This document shows positions 53,582 to 60,295 of a DNA stretch of 64,000 nt, in pieces. Below the pieces are notes generated by a model that was not told where the DNA came from, did no database searches, and saw only the letters and a program-made list of their open reading frames with translations. A program made the translations under genes and the position numbers. This DNA is from an uncultured Lachnospiraceae bacterium (GTDB lineage Bacteria > Bacillota > Clostridia > Lachnospirales > Lachnospiraceae). The stretch lies in the NCBI GenBank assembly GCA_900316855.1, contig ONEK01000001.1, forward strand, positions 62,001 to 126,000, in the 5' to 3' direction. Every line of letters starts with the position of its first letter. Position 1 is the stretch's first letter.

Positions 53582-53854
53582 ATGTTCCGTTTAGAGGCGA
53601 AAAAAGTTAAGGCGGGCCACGTCCTGCAGGATATCACGGTACAGGATGACGCAGAGGATACCCGGACGCACAAGGTGTTCCACGCGCTCACGGAGGTCTG
53701 CCGCGGCATGGACCTTGCGGAGCCGATCTGGCTCCGGAAGAACATCCGGGATTTCCAGCAGCACGCGAGGTGCCGTTTTACGAAGGACAGCTTCGTGGAG
53801 GAGACGGACTTCGACTATCTGGAAATCAGGATCGTGGAGGAGGATTGGGACTGA
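53582..53854 (+). CDS. small conserved protein of unknown function
   Basis: This 90-residue soluble protein begins MFRLEAKKVKAGHVLQDITV, 9 bp after galE. It has a central AEPIWLRKNIRDFQQHARCRF segment and a very acidic end (FDYLEIRIVEEDWD). I recognise it as a small protein type recurring in Lachnospiraceae genomes without a known role; no catalytic motif is apparent. The short spacing suggests co-transcription with galE. It precedes a 186-bp control region for htrA. Confidence 0.72.
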   Translation: MFRLEAKKVKAGHVLQDITVQDDAEDTRTHKVFHALTEVCRGMDLAEPIWLRKNIRDFQQHARCRFTKDSFVEETDFDYLEIRIVEEDWD

Positions 53855-53907
53855 CGTCAGGACAGCCCCGTAAGAAGAACGAAAAACACAATCACCTCAT
53901 AAGTTTG

Positions 53908-53938
53908 TCACAGTTTAAACACAATTTGCCCATATACT
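53908..53938 (+). promoter_or_regulatory. response-regulator-like direct repeats and -10 box before htrA
   Basis: TCACAGTTT (53908-53916) and ACACAATTT (53919-53927) form a direct repeat with an 11-bp period, the geometry of OmpR/PhoB-family regulator sites. A -10-like TATACT (53933-53938) follows, without a proper -35 at 17 bp, as in activator-dependent promoters. In Bacillus, htrA-type genes are controlled by the CssRS two-component system, so a CssR-like regulator is a reasonable guess. The predicted start is near 53945. Confidence 0.5.
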
Positions 53939-54006
53939 CATAATTGTTCCGGGAGGGAACGAAGGAAAAGTTCACCGCCCGAAAAATAATGAGTATATGG
54001 GTTTTT
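53929..54006 (+). terminator. long-range terminator-like inverted repeat before htrA
   Basis: CCCATATACTCAT (53929-53941) and ATGAGTATATGGG (53989-54001) are perfectly complementary over 13 bp and are followed by TTTTT (54002-54006). The 47-nt loop contains a smaller GTTCC/GGAAC hairpin (about 53945-53960). The left arm contains the -10 box of htrA, so only transcripts entering from upstream would contain both arms. It may terminate read-through from galE while leaving the htrA promoter's own transcript unaffected. Confidence 0.6.
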
Positions 54007-54040
54007 GTAGTCTATGATTGACGGAAAGTGAGGTTTGGCT

Positions 54041-55681
54041 ATGGCAGATGAATTCAATCAGAATTCCTACAGCGGGAATGAAACCGGCAGCCAGGGTGCT
54101 TCCGGAAACGGCAGCTATCAGTACAATACGAACCAGGGCGGGTACCACAACTCCTACTCATCCGGCTACGGCTCCAATCAGGGCTGCTATGGCCAGAATT
54201 CGTACAGCGGCAATGGAAATTCCGGGAATAACGGGGGCCGCAGGCCCCACAGCGGAAAGGGCGGAAAGGCACTGCTCGCCATCGTGCTGGCGGCAGTGTT
54301 CGGAGTCTGCACAGGTGCAGGAGCGTACGGAATCCGCCGGGCGGTCGGCGATGACACGAAGACATCGGTCTCCGTAAAGGACAGCAGGGACACGGATAAA
54401 TCCGACAGCGAAGCTTCCGGCGATTCCGAACAGACGAAGGAAGCGAAGAACGATACCGCGCAGGACAAGGACGCGGCTGCCGGGGAGAGTGCCTCCGGCA
54501 GCGCAACGCTCGACGTACTGGATGCACAGGCGGTCGAGACACAGGTGACACGGGTTGCTAAGGATGCCATGCCTTCGATTGTGTCGGTGTACAATACGTA
54601 TACTTCCACGAGCCAGGACTTCTTTGGACAGTCGTATTCCCAGCAGAACGAGTCAACCGGCTCCGGCATTATCATATCGAAGACCGATGATGAGCTGCTG
54701 ATCGCGACGAACAATCACGTCGTCGCAAACGAGGATTCGCTGGAGGTTCAGTTTATCGATGAAACGACCGCGGCGGCACAGCTCAAGGGAACAGATTCCG
54801 GAGATGATCTCGCGGTTATCGCCGTTTCGCTCGATGATCTGGACAAGGATACCCTGGATGCGATCGAGGTCGCAACGCTCGGCTCGTCGGATGACCTTGT
54901 CGTCGGCGAACCGGTTGTGGCAATCGGCAACGCACTCGGCTATGGCCAGTCTGTCACAACCGGTGTAGTGTCAGCCCTCAACCGCGAGATGACAACGGAG
55001 GACGGACAGACCGGCACGTTCATCCAGACGGACGCTGCCATTAACCCCGGCAACTCTGGCGGTGCACTGCTGGATCTCAACGGCAACGTCATCGGCATCA
55101 ATTCCAGTAAGATCGGCGGCTCAGCCGTTGAAGGCATGGGCTATGCCATCCCGATGTCCAAGGCCATTCCGATCATTGAGGACCTGATGAATCAGGATAC
55201 GAAGACGAAGGTCGCCGAGGAGGACAAGGGATATCTCGGAATCAGCGGCGTGTCTGTGACGAGCCAGGTATCCAGTGCCTATAACATGCCGGAAGGCGTG
55301 TATGTTGCACAGATCCTTGAAAACGGCGGGGCGGCGGATTCGGAGCTGCAGAAGGGCGATATCATCACCGCGGTCAACGGCTCGACGGTAAGCGATATGG
55401 AAGACCTGCAGAATGAGCTGCAGTATTACGCGGCAGGCACCGAGGTCACTCTGACGGTAGAGCGCTCCGGTGAAGGCAGCGAATATTCCGAGAAGTCCAT
55501 CAGAGTTACGCTCGGCGATGCTTCCACGATCGAGCAGAGTGAGAAGGAACAGCAGAGCCGGAGCCGTTCCGGTCAGGACAATGGCAGCAGCGGCGAAGAT
55601 TCCGGCTCAGACGGCGGAGATTCCGGCAATGAGCAGGGCGGTTATTACAGCTTCCCGTTCGGTAATTTCTTCGGATACTGA
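54041..55681 (+). CDS. htrA: HtrA/DegP-like membrane-anchored serine protease
   Basis: This 546-residue protein has a 72-residue cytosolic low-complexity N-terminus rich in Gly, Asn, Ser and Tyr, one membrane helix (about 76-98), an acidic linker, a trypsin-like domain and one PDZ domain (about 395-492). The triad is His226 (NNHVV), Asp256 (GDDLAVI) and Ser339 (NPGNSGGAL). The protein ends in a Ser/Gly/Asp-rich tail and an aromatic patch GGYYSFPFGNFFGY. It degrades misfolded exported proteins at the cell surface. The ATG at 54041 has GTGAGG 7 nt upstream. Confidence 0.93.
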   Translation: MADEFNQNSYSGNETGSQGASGNGSYQYNTNQGGYHNSYSSGYGSNQGCYGQNSYSGNGNSGNNGGRRPHSGKGGKALLAIVLAAVFGVCTGAGAYGIRRAVGDDTKTSVSVKDSRDTDKSDSEASGDSEQTKEAKNDTAQDKDAAAGESASGSATLDVLDAQAVETQVTRVAKDAMPSIVSVYNTYTSTSQDFFGQSYSQQNESTGSGIIISKTDDELLIATNNHVVANEDSLEVQFIDETTAAAQLKGTDSGDDLAVIAVSLDDLDKDTLDAIEVATLGSSDDLVVGEPVVAIGNALGYGQSVTTGVVSALNREMTTEDGQTGTFIQTDAAINPGNSGGALLDLNGNVIGINSSKIGGSAVEGMGYAIPMSKAIPIIEDLMNQDTKTKVAEEDKGYLGISGVSVTSQVSSAYNMPEGVYVAQILENGGAADSELQKGDIITAVNGSTVSDMEDLQNELQYYAAGTEVTLTVERSGEGSEYSEKSIRVTLGDASTIEQSEKEQQSRSRSGQDNGSSGEDSGSDGGDSGNEQGGYYSFPFGNFFGY

Positions 55682-55741
55682 TCCGGAAAAATTACCCCCG
55701 GCCTCCTTATCAGGATGCCGTGCGAGAACCGGTCAGATATT

Positions 55742-55780
55742 AAAAAGGGGGCGGTGCGCATGACGCGCACCGCCCCTTTT
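55742..55780. terminator. bidirectional terminator between htrA and purC
   Basis: A strong GC-rich stem, GGGGCGGTGCGC (55748-55759) with GCGCACCGCCCC (55765-55776), is flanked by AAAA(A) on the left and TTTT on the right, giving a U-run on either strand. It serves htrA on the plus strand and purC, which ends 15 bp away, on the minus strand. Confidence 0.92.
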
Positions 55781-55794
55781 GTGATCATTCAAAC

Positions 55795-56664
55795 TTACAG
55801 CTCACTGCCCGTAAGAAGCCTGTAGGCTTCGCGGTATTTTGCAATCGTCCGGTCGATGACGTCCTGCGGAAGGTTGTAATCGCTGTCGGGGTTGGCCCTG
55901 AGCCAGTCGCGGACGTACTGCTTGTCAAACGAGGGCTGGCCATGTCCGGGTTCATATCCCTCGACCGGCCAGAAGCGGGAGGAATCCGGTGTCAGCATCT
56001 CATCGCCGAGGACAATCTCACCGTTGTCATTCAGACCGAATTCAAACTTGGTATCCGCGATGATGATACCGCGGGTCCGCGCGTAATCCGCGCACTTCGT
56101 ATACAGGGCGATCGTTGCTTCTTTAATGCGGGAAGCGTATTCCTCGCCGTGCCCCGGGAACTTCTTCTCCAGAACGTCAATGGAGCGCTCGTAGGAGATG
56201 TTTTCATCATGGTCGCCGATTTCCGCTTTCGTGGAAGGAGTGTAGATCGGTTCGGGAAGCTTATCGCATTCCTTCAGCCCTTCAGGAAGACGGATGCCGC
56301 AGACAGTTCCGTTCTCCTGATAGCTCTTCCAGCCCGAACCGGTAATATAGCCGCGCACAATGCATTCGATGGGGATCATCGAGAGCTTGCGGCACAGCAT
56401 GACATGGCCTTCAAACTCCGGCGTGCGGAAAAACTCCGGCATGTCCCTGGTATCGACGCTGATCATATGGTTCGGGATGATGTCCTTTGTATAATCGAAC
56501 CAGAACCGGGACATCTGGGTCAGAACCCTGCCCTTGTCCTGCACCTTGTTTTTCAGGATGACATCAAAAGCGGAAATCCGGTCCGTTGCGAACATCACGA
56601 GCGCGTCGCCGATGTCATAAATTTCCCTGACCTTGCCTTCTTTTACCGGTTTGAACTCTTGCAT
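55795..56664 (-). CDS. purC: phosphoribosylaminoimidazole-succinocarboxamide synthase
   Basis: This 289-residue SAICAR synthetase joins CAIR and aspartate with ATP in purine synthesis. GKVREIYDIGDALVMFATDRISAFDV near the N-terminus is split by ATP-site residues, and ECIVRGYITGSGWKSYQ, IADTKFEFGL and LGDEMLTPDSSRFWP are classical signatures. Length fits the longer eukaryote/Clostridia-like form. A GGGAGGAGAAAG site precedes the ATG. A TATACT (-10 on the minus strand, 56718-56723) lies about 55 bp upstream without a clear -35. It is transcribed away from the GTPase gene. Confidence 0.95.
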   Translation of the reverse strand: MQEFKPVKEGKVREIYDIGDALVMFATDRISAFDVILKNKVQDKGRVLTQMSRFWFDYTKDIIPNHMISVDTRDMPEFFRTPEFEGHVMLCRKLSMIPIECIVRGYITGSGWKSYQENGTVCGIRLPEGLKECDKLPEPIYTPSTKAEIGDHDENISYERSIDVLEKKFPGHGEEYASRIKEATIALYTKCADYARTRGIIIADTKFEFGLNDNGEIVLGDEMLTPDSSRFWPVEGYEPGHGQPSFDKQYVRDWLRANPDSDYNLPQDVIDRTIAKYREAYRLLTGSEL

Positions 56665-56769
56665 TCTTTTCTTTCTCCTCCCTTTCTTATGGAGCGAAAT
56701 GACCTGCCACGCCCTTTAGTATAAAACAGGAGTGCAAAATGGGATACAGCATTTTTCACAGGGGCGGCG

Positions 56770-56778
56770 TGTTATACT
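56770..56778 (+). promoter_or_regulatory. extended -10 promoter of the GTPase-nuclease gene
   Basis: TGTTATACT (56770-56778) is a near-perfect extended -10 element (TG-N-TATAAT type). The -35 region is weak (TTTTTC around 56752-56757), which is common for extended -10 promoters. Transcription should start near 56785, or slightly upstream, giving a leader of about 127 nt. Confidence 0.5.
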
Positions 56779-56779
56779 C

Positions 56780-56878
56780 CTTGCAGGCAGCAGGCACCCG
56801 GACGGCAGCAGGCAGCTGAAATCCGGAAATGTCCTCCGGATGCACGATCCGCCCGGAGGCGGTCACGCTGCCTGCAAG
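56780..56878 (+). promoter_or_regulatory. structured switch-like leader RNA before the GTPase-nuclease gene
   Basis: A perfect 12-bp helix joins CTTGCAGGCAGC (56780-56791) and GCTGCCTGCAAG (56867-56878). It encloses two hairpins: ATCCGGA/TCCGGAT (56821-56827, 56835-56841) and CCGCC/GGCGG (56849-56853, 56858-56862). A second copy of GCAGGCAGC (56808-56816) can pair with the same right arm as the first (56783-56791), so two exclusive folds exist. An 11-bp direct repeat (56786-56796 and 56804-56814) underlies this. tet(M)-type genes are known to be leader-controlled. No known riboswitch class was recognised. Confidence 0.6.
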
Positions 56879-56911
56879 CTTACGGCAAACCGGAACGAGG
56901 GAACAAATGCC

Positions 56912-59758
56912 ATGGGGCATACGAATATTACAATCGGGATTCTGGCGCACGTCGACGCCGGCAAGACAACGCTCTCGGAGAGCATCCTGTACCGGTCCGG
57001 CTCGATCCGCACACACGGGAGAGTGGACCACGGGGATGCCTTTCTCGATACAGACGCACTGGAAAAACGGCGGGGAATCACCATCTACTCCAAGCTCGCG
57101 AGGTTCACGATCGGGGAGCAGCCGTTTACGCTGCTTGATACCCCGGGACATGCGGACTTCTCCCCGGAGATGGAGCGCGCTCTCCGGGTCATGGACTACG
57201 CCATCCTCGTCATTTCCGCAGCTGAGGGTGTAACGGCGAACGGGAGGACGCTGTGGAAGCTCTTTGCCCATTACGGGATTCCGGTTCTGATCTTTGTCAA
57301 CAAGATGGATCAGCTCGCGGAGGGGAAGGATCTGAGCGATGCCTCCGTGATCCGGAAGGAGGAGCAGATCCTGAAGGACCTCACAGCAGAGCTGTCCCCT
57401 TCGCTCGTCCGGTTTGATGAGCAGCAGCTGTGCCCGGAAAATGAGGAAGCTGCTGCTGTCACGGAGGATGCGCTCATGGAGCGTGTGCTGGAGGGCGCTC
57501 ATGTGACAGAGGACGATGTGATCCGCCTCATCCGGGAACGCAGACTGTTTCCGGTTTATTTCGGGGCTGCGCTGACCGATCAGGGGACGGACGTTCTGCT
57601 GGAGGGAATGCGGCGGTACCTGAGGCCGCGGCAGTACGCGGCGGAATTCGGCGCAGTCGTTTACAAGATCACGCGGGAAGACAGGGTGCGGCTCACCTGG
57701 ATGAAGATCACGGGAGGGTCCCTCGCAGTCCGCGACAGCATCTGCGGAAAGACAGACTCCGCCCTGCAGGAGCCGGGCGATGACACCAAAGAAGCCGGGG
57801 ACAGCGGCAGCGGACAGCAGATGACACAGGAGAAGGTAAGCGGCATCCGGCTGTATTCCGGGGATCGCTATCGCCAGGTGACCCGCGTGGAAGCGGGAGT
57901 AATTGCCGCCGTTGAGGGACTGGATCTGACCCGTGCCGGGGACGGACTTGGCACGGAAGAGGGGAGCGGCAGCGGGCTGATCGCGCCGATTGAAACCTGC
58001 AGCGTAAGGGCGCTGCCGGATGCGGAAGGCAGGGTGCCGGACGAATTCACGCTTATGGCAGCCCTCCGGGGCATCGAGGAGCAGGAGCCCCTGCTGCATG
58101 TGACCCGTGAGGAGCAAAGCGGCGATATCCGGGTGGAAATCATGGGTCAGGTGCAGATCGAGGTCCTGAAAAACCTTCTGGAGCAGCAGTATCACATCCA
58201 TGCGGAATTCGGGGAGGGAACCATTGTCTATCGGGAAACGATCCGGAAGCCGGTAGAAGGAGTCGGACATTTCGAACCGCTCAGGCATTACGCGGAGGTT
58301 CACGTCGTCCTGACGCCGACGGAGCCGGGTTCCGGCGTCACTTATGAAGCCGACTGCCCGCCCGATACCCTGGACCGCAGCTGGCAGAAACTGATCCTCG
58401 GGCAGCTGTCCGCCAGGCGCCACCGCGGTGTGCTGACGGGATCGGAACTGACCGACGTCCGGATCACGCTCATCGGCGGGAAGGCTTCCGTGAAGCATAC
58501 AGAGGGAGGGGATTTCCGGAGGGCTGCAAACCGGGCGGTCCGCCAGGCACTGATGTCGGCTGAAAATGTTCTGCTGGAACCGGTCATGGCGGTCACGCTT
58601 GAGCTGCCTGCGGGGAATCTGGGCAGGGCACTCACGGATCTTAACTCCATGCACGGGAGAGCAGGAGCACCGGAATTCAGGGAGGACGGCACGGTCCTTG
58701 TGCGGGGAAGTGTGCCGGCGTCGTGCCTTGGCACATATGCACAGGAGGTTGCGGCCTATACCGGAGGAAGGGGACGGATCCAGGTGTCCCTGAAGGGGTA
58801 CGAGCCCTGCCACAATGCGCGGGAGGTCATGGATGCCATCGCGTACAATCCGGACGAAGACAAAAGGAACGTTTCGTATTCCGTATTCTGTTCCCACGGA
58901 GCAGGGACTGCTGTGCCCTGGGATCACGTGCGGGAACACATGCATGTGGAGACCGGCTGGGAGCCCGGACCGGAATGGGAGGAGAGGGAGCGGGAGGGAA
59001 AGCTTCTGACGGACGATTATTACACGTTCGTCCCGGAGCCTCCCGAAGAGGTGCAGCCTGATCTCAACGCCCCGCGAACCCTGCCAGCCGGCCATCGTGC
59101 CGGCAGGCAGGACCAAAAGCGCTCATTTGAGGAGGAACAGGAAGCCCTGAAGGCACAGGATGAGGAGCTGCGCACCATCTTTGAGCGGACCTATGGGCCG
59201 ATCCGGCAGAACCTTATCCATCCTGAAAACGAGAAGTATTACAGCGGGGAACCGGCTCCGGACAAACTTAAGCCGCAGGGTGGTGATCCGAAATACAGGA
59301 AGAAGGGCACTGCGGACTCCATGACGGAATATCTGCTCGTCGACGGCTACAATATCATCTTCGCGTGGTCGGAGCTGCGGGACCTCGCCGGGAAGGACAT
59401 CAAGGCTGCCAGGGACCGTCTTGTCGACCTTCTGTCTGACTATGCCGGAACGAGCCGCGAAACCGTGATCGTGGTATTTGATGCCTACCGGGTGCCGGGA
59501 AGCCGCGGAGAGGTCCTTCACTGCGGCGGCATCGACGTTGTCTATACGAAGGAGGCGGAGACCGCGGACCTTTATATCGAGAAAACCGCTCACCGGCTGA
59601 GACCGCAGAACAGGGTGACTGTCGCGACGTCCGATGCCGTGGAGCAGGTGATCATCTACGGGACCGGTGCCGTCAGGCTGTCCGCCAGGGGGCTGCTCGA
59701 GCGGATCCTGCTGGAGCAGGAACGGGTCCGGGAACGCTATCTGCGGCAGACGGACTGA
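56912..59758 (+). CDS. TetM-like translational GTPase fused to a Rae1/YacP-type NYN nuclease domain
   Basis: This 948-residue protein has an EF-G/TetM-like body (about 1-680): AHVDAGKTT (12-20), RRGITI (53-58), DTPGHAD (76-82), NKMD (130-133), with a Gly/Ser-rich insertion in domain II and an EF-G-like C-terminal half. After a charged linker (about 700-800) a NYN domain starts at 804: LLVDGYNIIFAWSEL (Asp811), ETADLYIEK (Asp886), TSDAVEQ (Asp908), matching YacP/Rae1, a ribosome-associated mRNA endonuclease. The ATG at 56912 has GAGGGA upstream. It may bind stalled ribosomes and cut the mRNA. Resistance to tetracycline cannot be inferred. Confidence 0.88.
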   Translation: MGHTNITIGILAHVDAGKTTLSESILYRSGSIRTHGRVDHGDAFLDTDALEKRRGITIYSKLARFTIGEQPFTLLDTPGHADFSPEMERALRVMDYAILVISAAEGVTANGRTLWKLFAHYGIPVLIFVNKMDQLAEGKDLSDASVIRKEEQILKDLTAELSPSLVRFDEQQLCPENEEAAAVTEDALMERVLEGAHVTEDDVIRLIRERRLFPVYFGAALTDQGTDVLLEGMRRYLRPRQYAAEFGAVVYKITREDRVRLTWMKITGGSLAVRDSICGKTDSALQEPGDDTKEAGDSGSGQQMTQEKVSGIRLYSGDRYRQVTRVEAGVIAAVEGLDLTRAGDGLGTEEGSGSGLIAPIETCSVRALPDAEGRVPDEFTLMAALRGIEEQEPLLHVTREEQSGDIRVEIMGQVQIEVLKNLLEQQYHIHAEFGEGTIVYRETIRKPVEGVGHFEPLRHYAEVHVVLTPTEPGSGVTYEADCPPDTLDRSWQKLILGQLSARRHRGVLTGSELTDVRITLIGGKASVKHTEGGDFRRAANRAVRQALMSAENVLLEPVMAVTLELPAGNLGRALTDLNSMHGRAGAPEFREDGTVLVRGSVPASCLGTYAQEVAAYTGGRGRIQVSLKGYEPCHNAREVMDAIAYNPDEDKRNVSYSVFCSHGAGTAVPWDHVREHMHVETGWEPGPEWEEREREGKLLTDDYYTFVPEPPEEVQPDLNAPRTLPAGHRAGRQDQKRSFEEEQEALKAQDEELRTIFERTYGPIRQNLIHPENEKYYSGEPAPDKLKPQGGDPKYRKKGTADSMTEYLLVDGYNIIFAWSELRDLAGKDIKAARDRLVDLLSDYAGTSRETVIVVFDAYRVPGSRGEVLHCGGIDVVYTKEAETADLYIEKTAHRLRPQNRVTVATSDAVEQVIIYGTGAVRLSARGLLERILLEQERVRERYLRQTD

Positions 59759-59811
59759 GAATATCCGCAAAGGACATCGTCAGATTGCACAAAAACGACG
59801 ACCACATTTTG

Positions 59812-59839
59812 TAGTGTTAACCCTGCCAGTCAAACACTA
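59812..59839 (+). promoter_or_regulatory. operator-like inverted repeat
   Basis: TAGTGTT (59812-59818) and AACACTA (59833-59839) are perfectly complementary with a 14-bp spacer, ending 7 bp before a -35 box. No T-run follows, so a protein-binding site is more likely than a terminator for the GTPase gene. The regulator is unknown. Confidence 0.4.
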
Positions 59840-59846
59840 AATATCG

Positions 59847-59875
59847 TTGACTTCAATTTCCTTTTGAATTATCCT
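59847..59875 (+). promoter_or_regulatory. promoter of the rlmD operon
   Basis: TTGACT (59847-59852) and TATCCT (59870-59875) are separated by exactly 17 bp. Transcription would start near 59882, about 50 nt before the first gene. The region is strongly AT-rich compared with its surroundings. Confidence 0.65.
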
Positions 59876-59932
59876 TTTTGTTAACAGGTTAAAGGAAACC
59901 GGGGAGCCGTTACCGGATTCAGGGAGTCAGTG

Positions 59933-60295
59933 ATGTCATCGATTTTAAGAGACGATTCGTATTTCAATAACGAAACCGATTTCTGTAAAATCTTTTCAGA
60001 CTCTGTCCTGCAGGTGGTGGAAGACATTCTCCTGGAGAACAGAATCTCCTATTTTATCAAGGAGCAGGACTCCTCCATCCTAGCAAGGCTGTTCAGCAAC
60101 AGCAAGGAGTGCAGGATTGTAAGAATCAACACCCGGGATATCCGCAGGGCCGTGGACCTGATTTACGGAATTCGCGGCGCGGAGATCATCTGTGACGAGC
60201 CGAAGGAGGACTGGTCCCCGAAGCGCAAGCTCCTGCGTCTGCAGCAGGCAGGTACGGACGAGAGGTATTATGGATACGAAAGACAGGCATTATAG
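59933..60295 (+). CDS. small protein of unknown function, DUF2007-like
   Basis: This 120-residue protein is probably cytosolic. The middle reads VEDILLENRISYFIKEQDSS and INTRDIRRAVDLIYGI, a pattern of a helix, a strand and a short helix that loosely recalls DUF2007-type signal-transducing-like domains; this is a weak resemblance. The ATG at 59933 has AGGGAG 6 nt upstream and is preferred to the GTG directly before it. Its end overlaps the methyltransferase gene by 26 bp, indicating co-translation. The N-terminus is acidic and the C-terminus basic. Confidence 0.65.
   Translation: MSSILRDDSYFNNETDFCKIFSDSVLQVVEDILLENRISYFIKEQDSSILARLFSNSKECRIVRINTRDIRRAVDLIYGIRGAEIICDEPKEDWSPKRKLLRLQQAGTDERYYGYERQAL

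Noticed and set aside
54041..54268. Frameshifted or wrong N-terminus of HtrA
   Set aside because: The frame is open, has a good ribosome site and leads directly into a proper membrane helix. Low complexity alone does not mark an error.
56786..56814. Short direct repeats as a CRISPR or mobile-element trace
   Set aside because: There are only two 11-bp copies with no array, and they are explained better as alternative pairing partners in the leader.
56756..59116. Open frame of 786 codons on the minus strand
   Set aside because: It is opposite the GTPase-nuclease gene, which has clear motifs. The minus frame gives Arg/His/Leu-rich sequence without domains.
56912..59758. Tetracycline resistance gene tet(M)/tet(O)-like
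   Set aside because: The family resemblance is to the broad TetM-like group, but the domain II insertion, NYN fusion and lack of mobile-element context do not support a resistance call.
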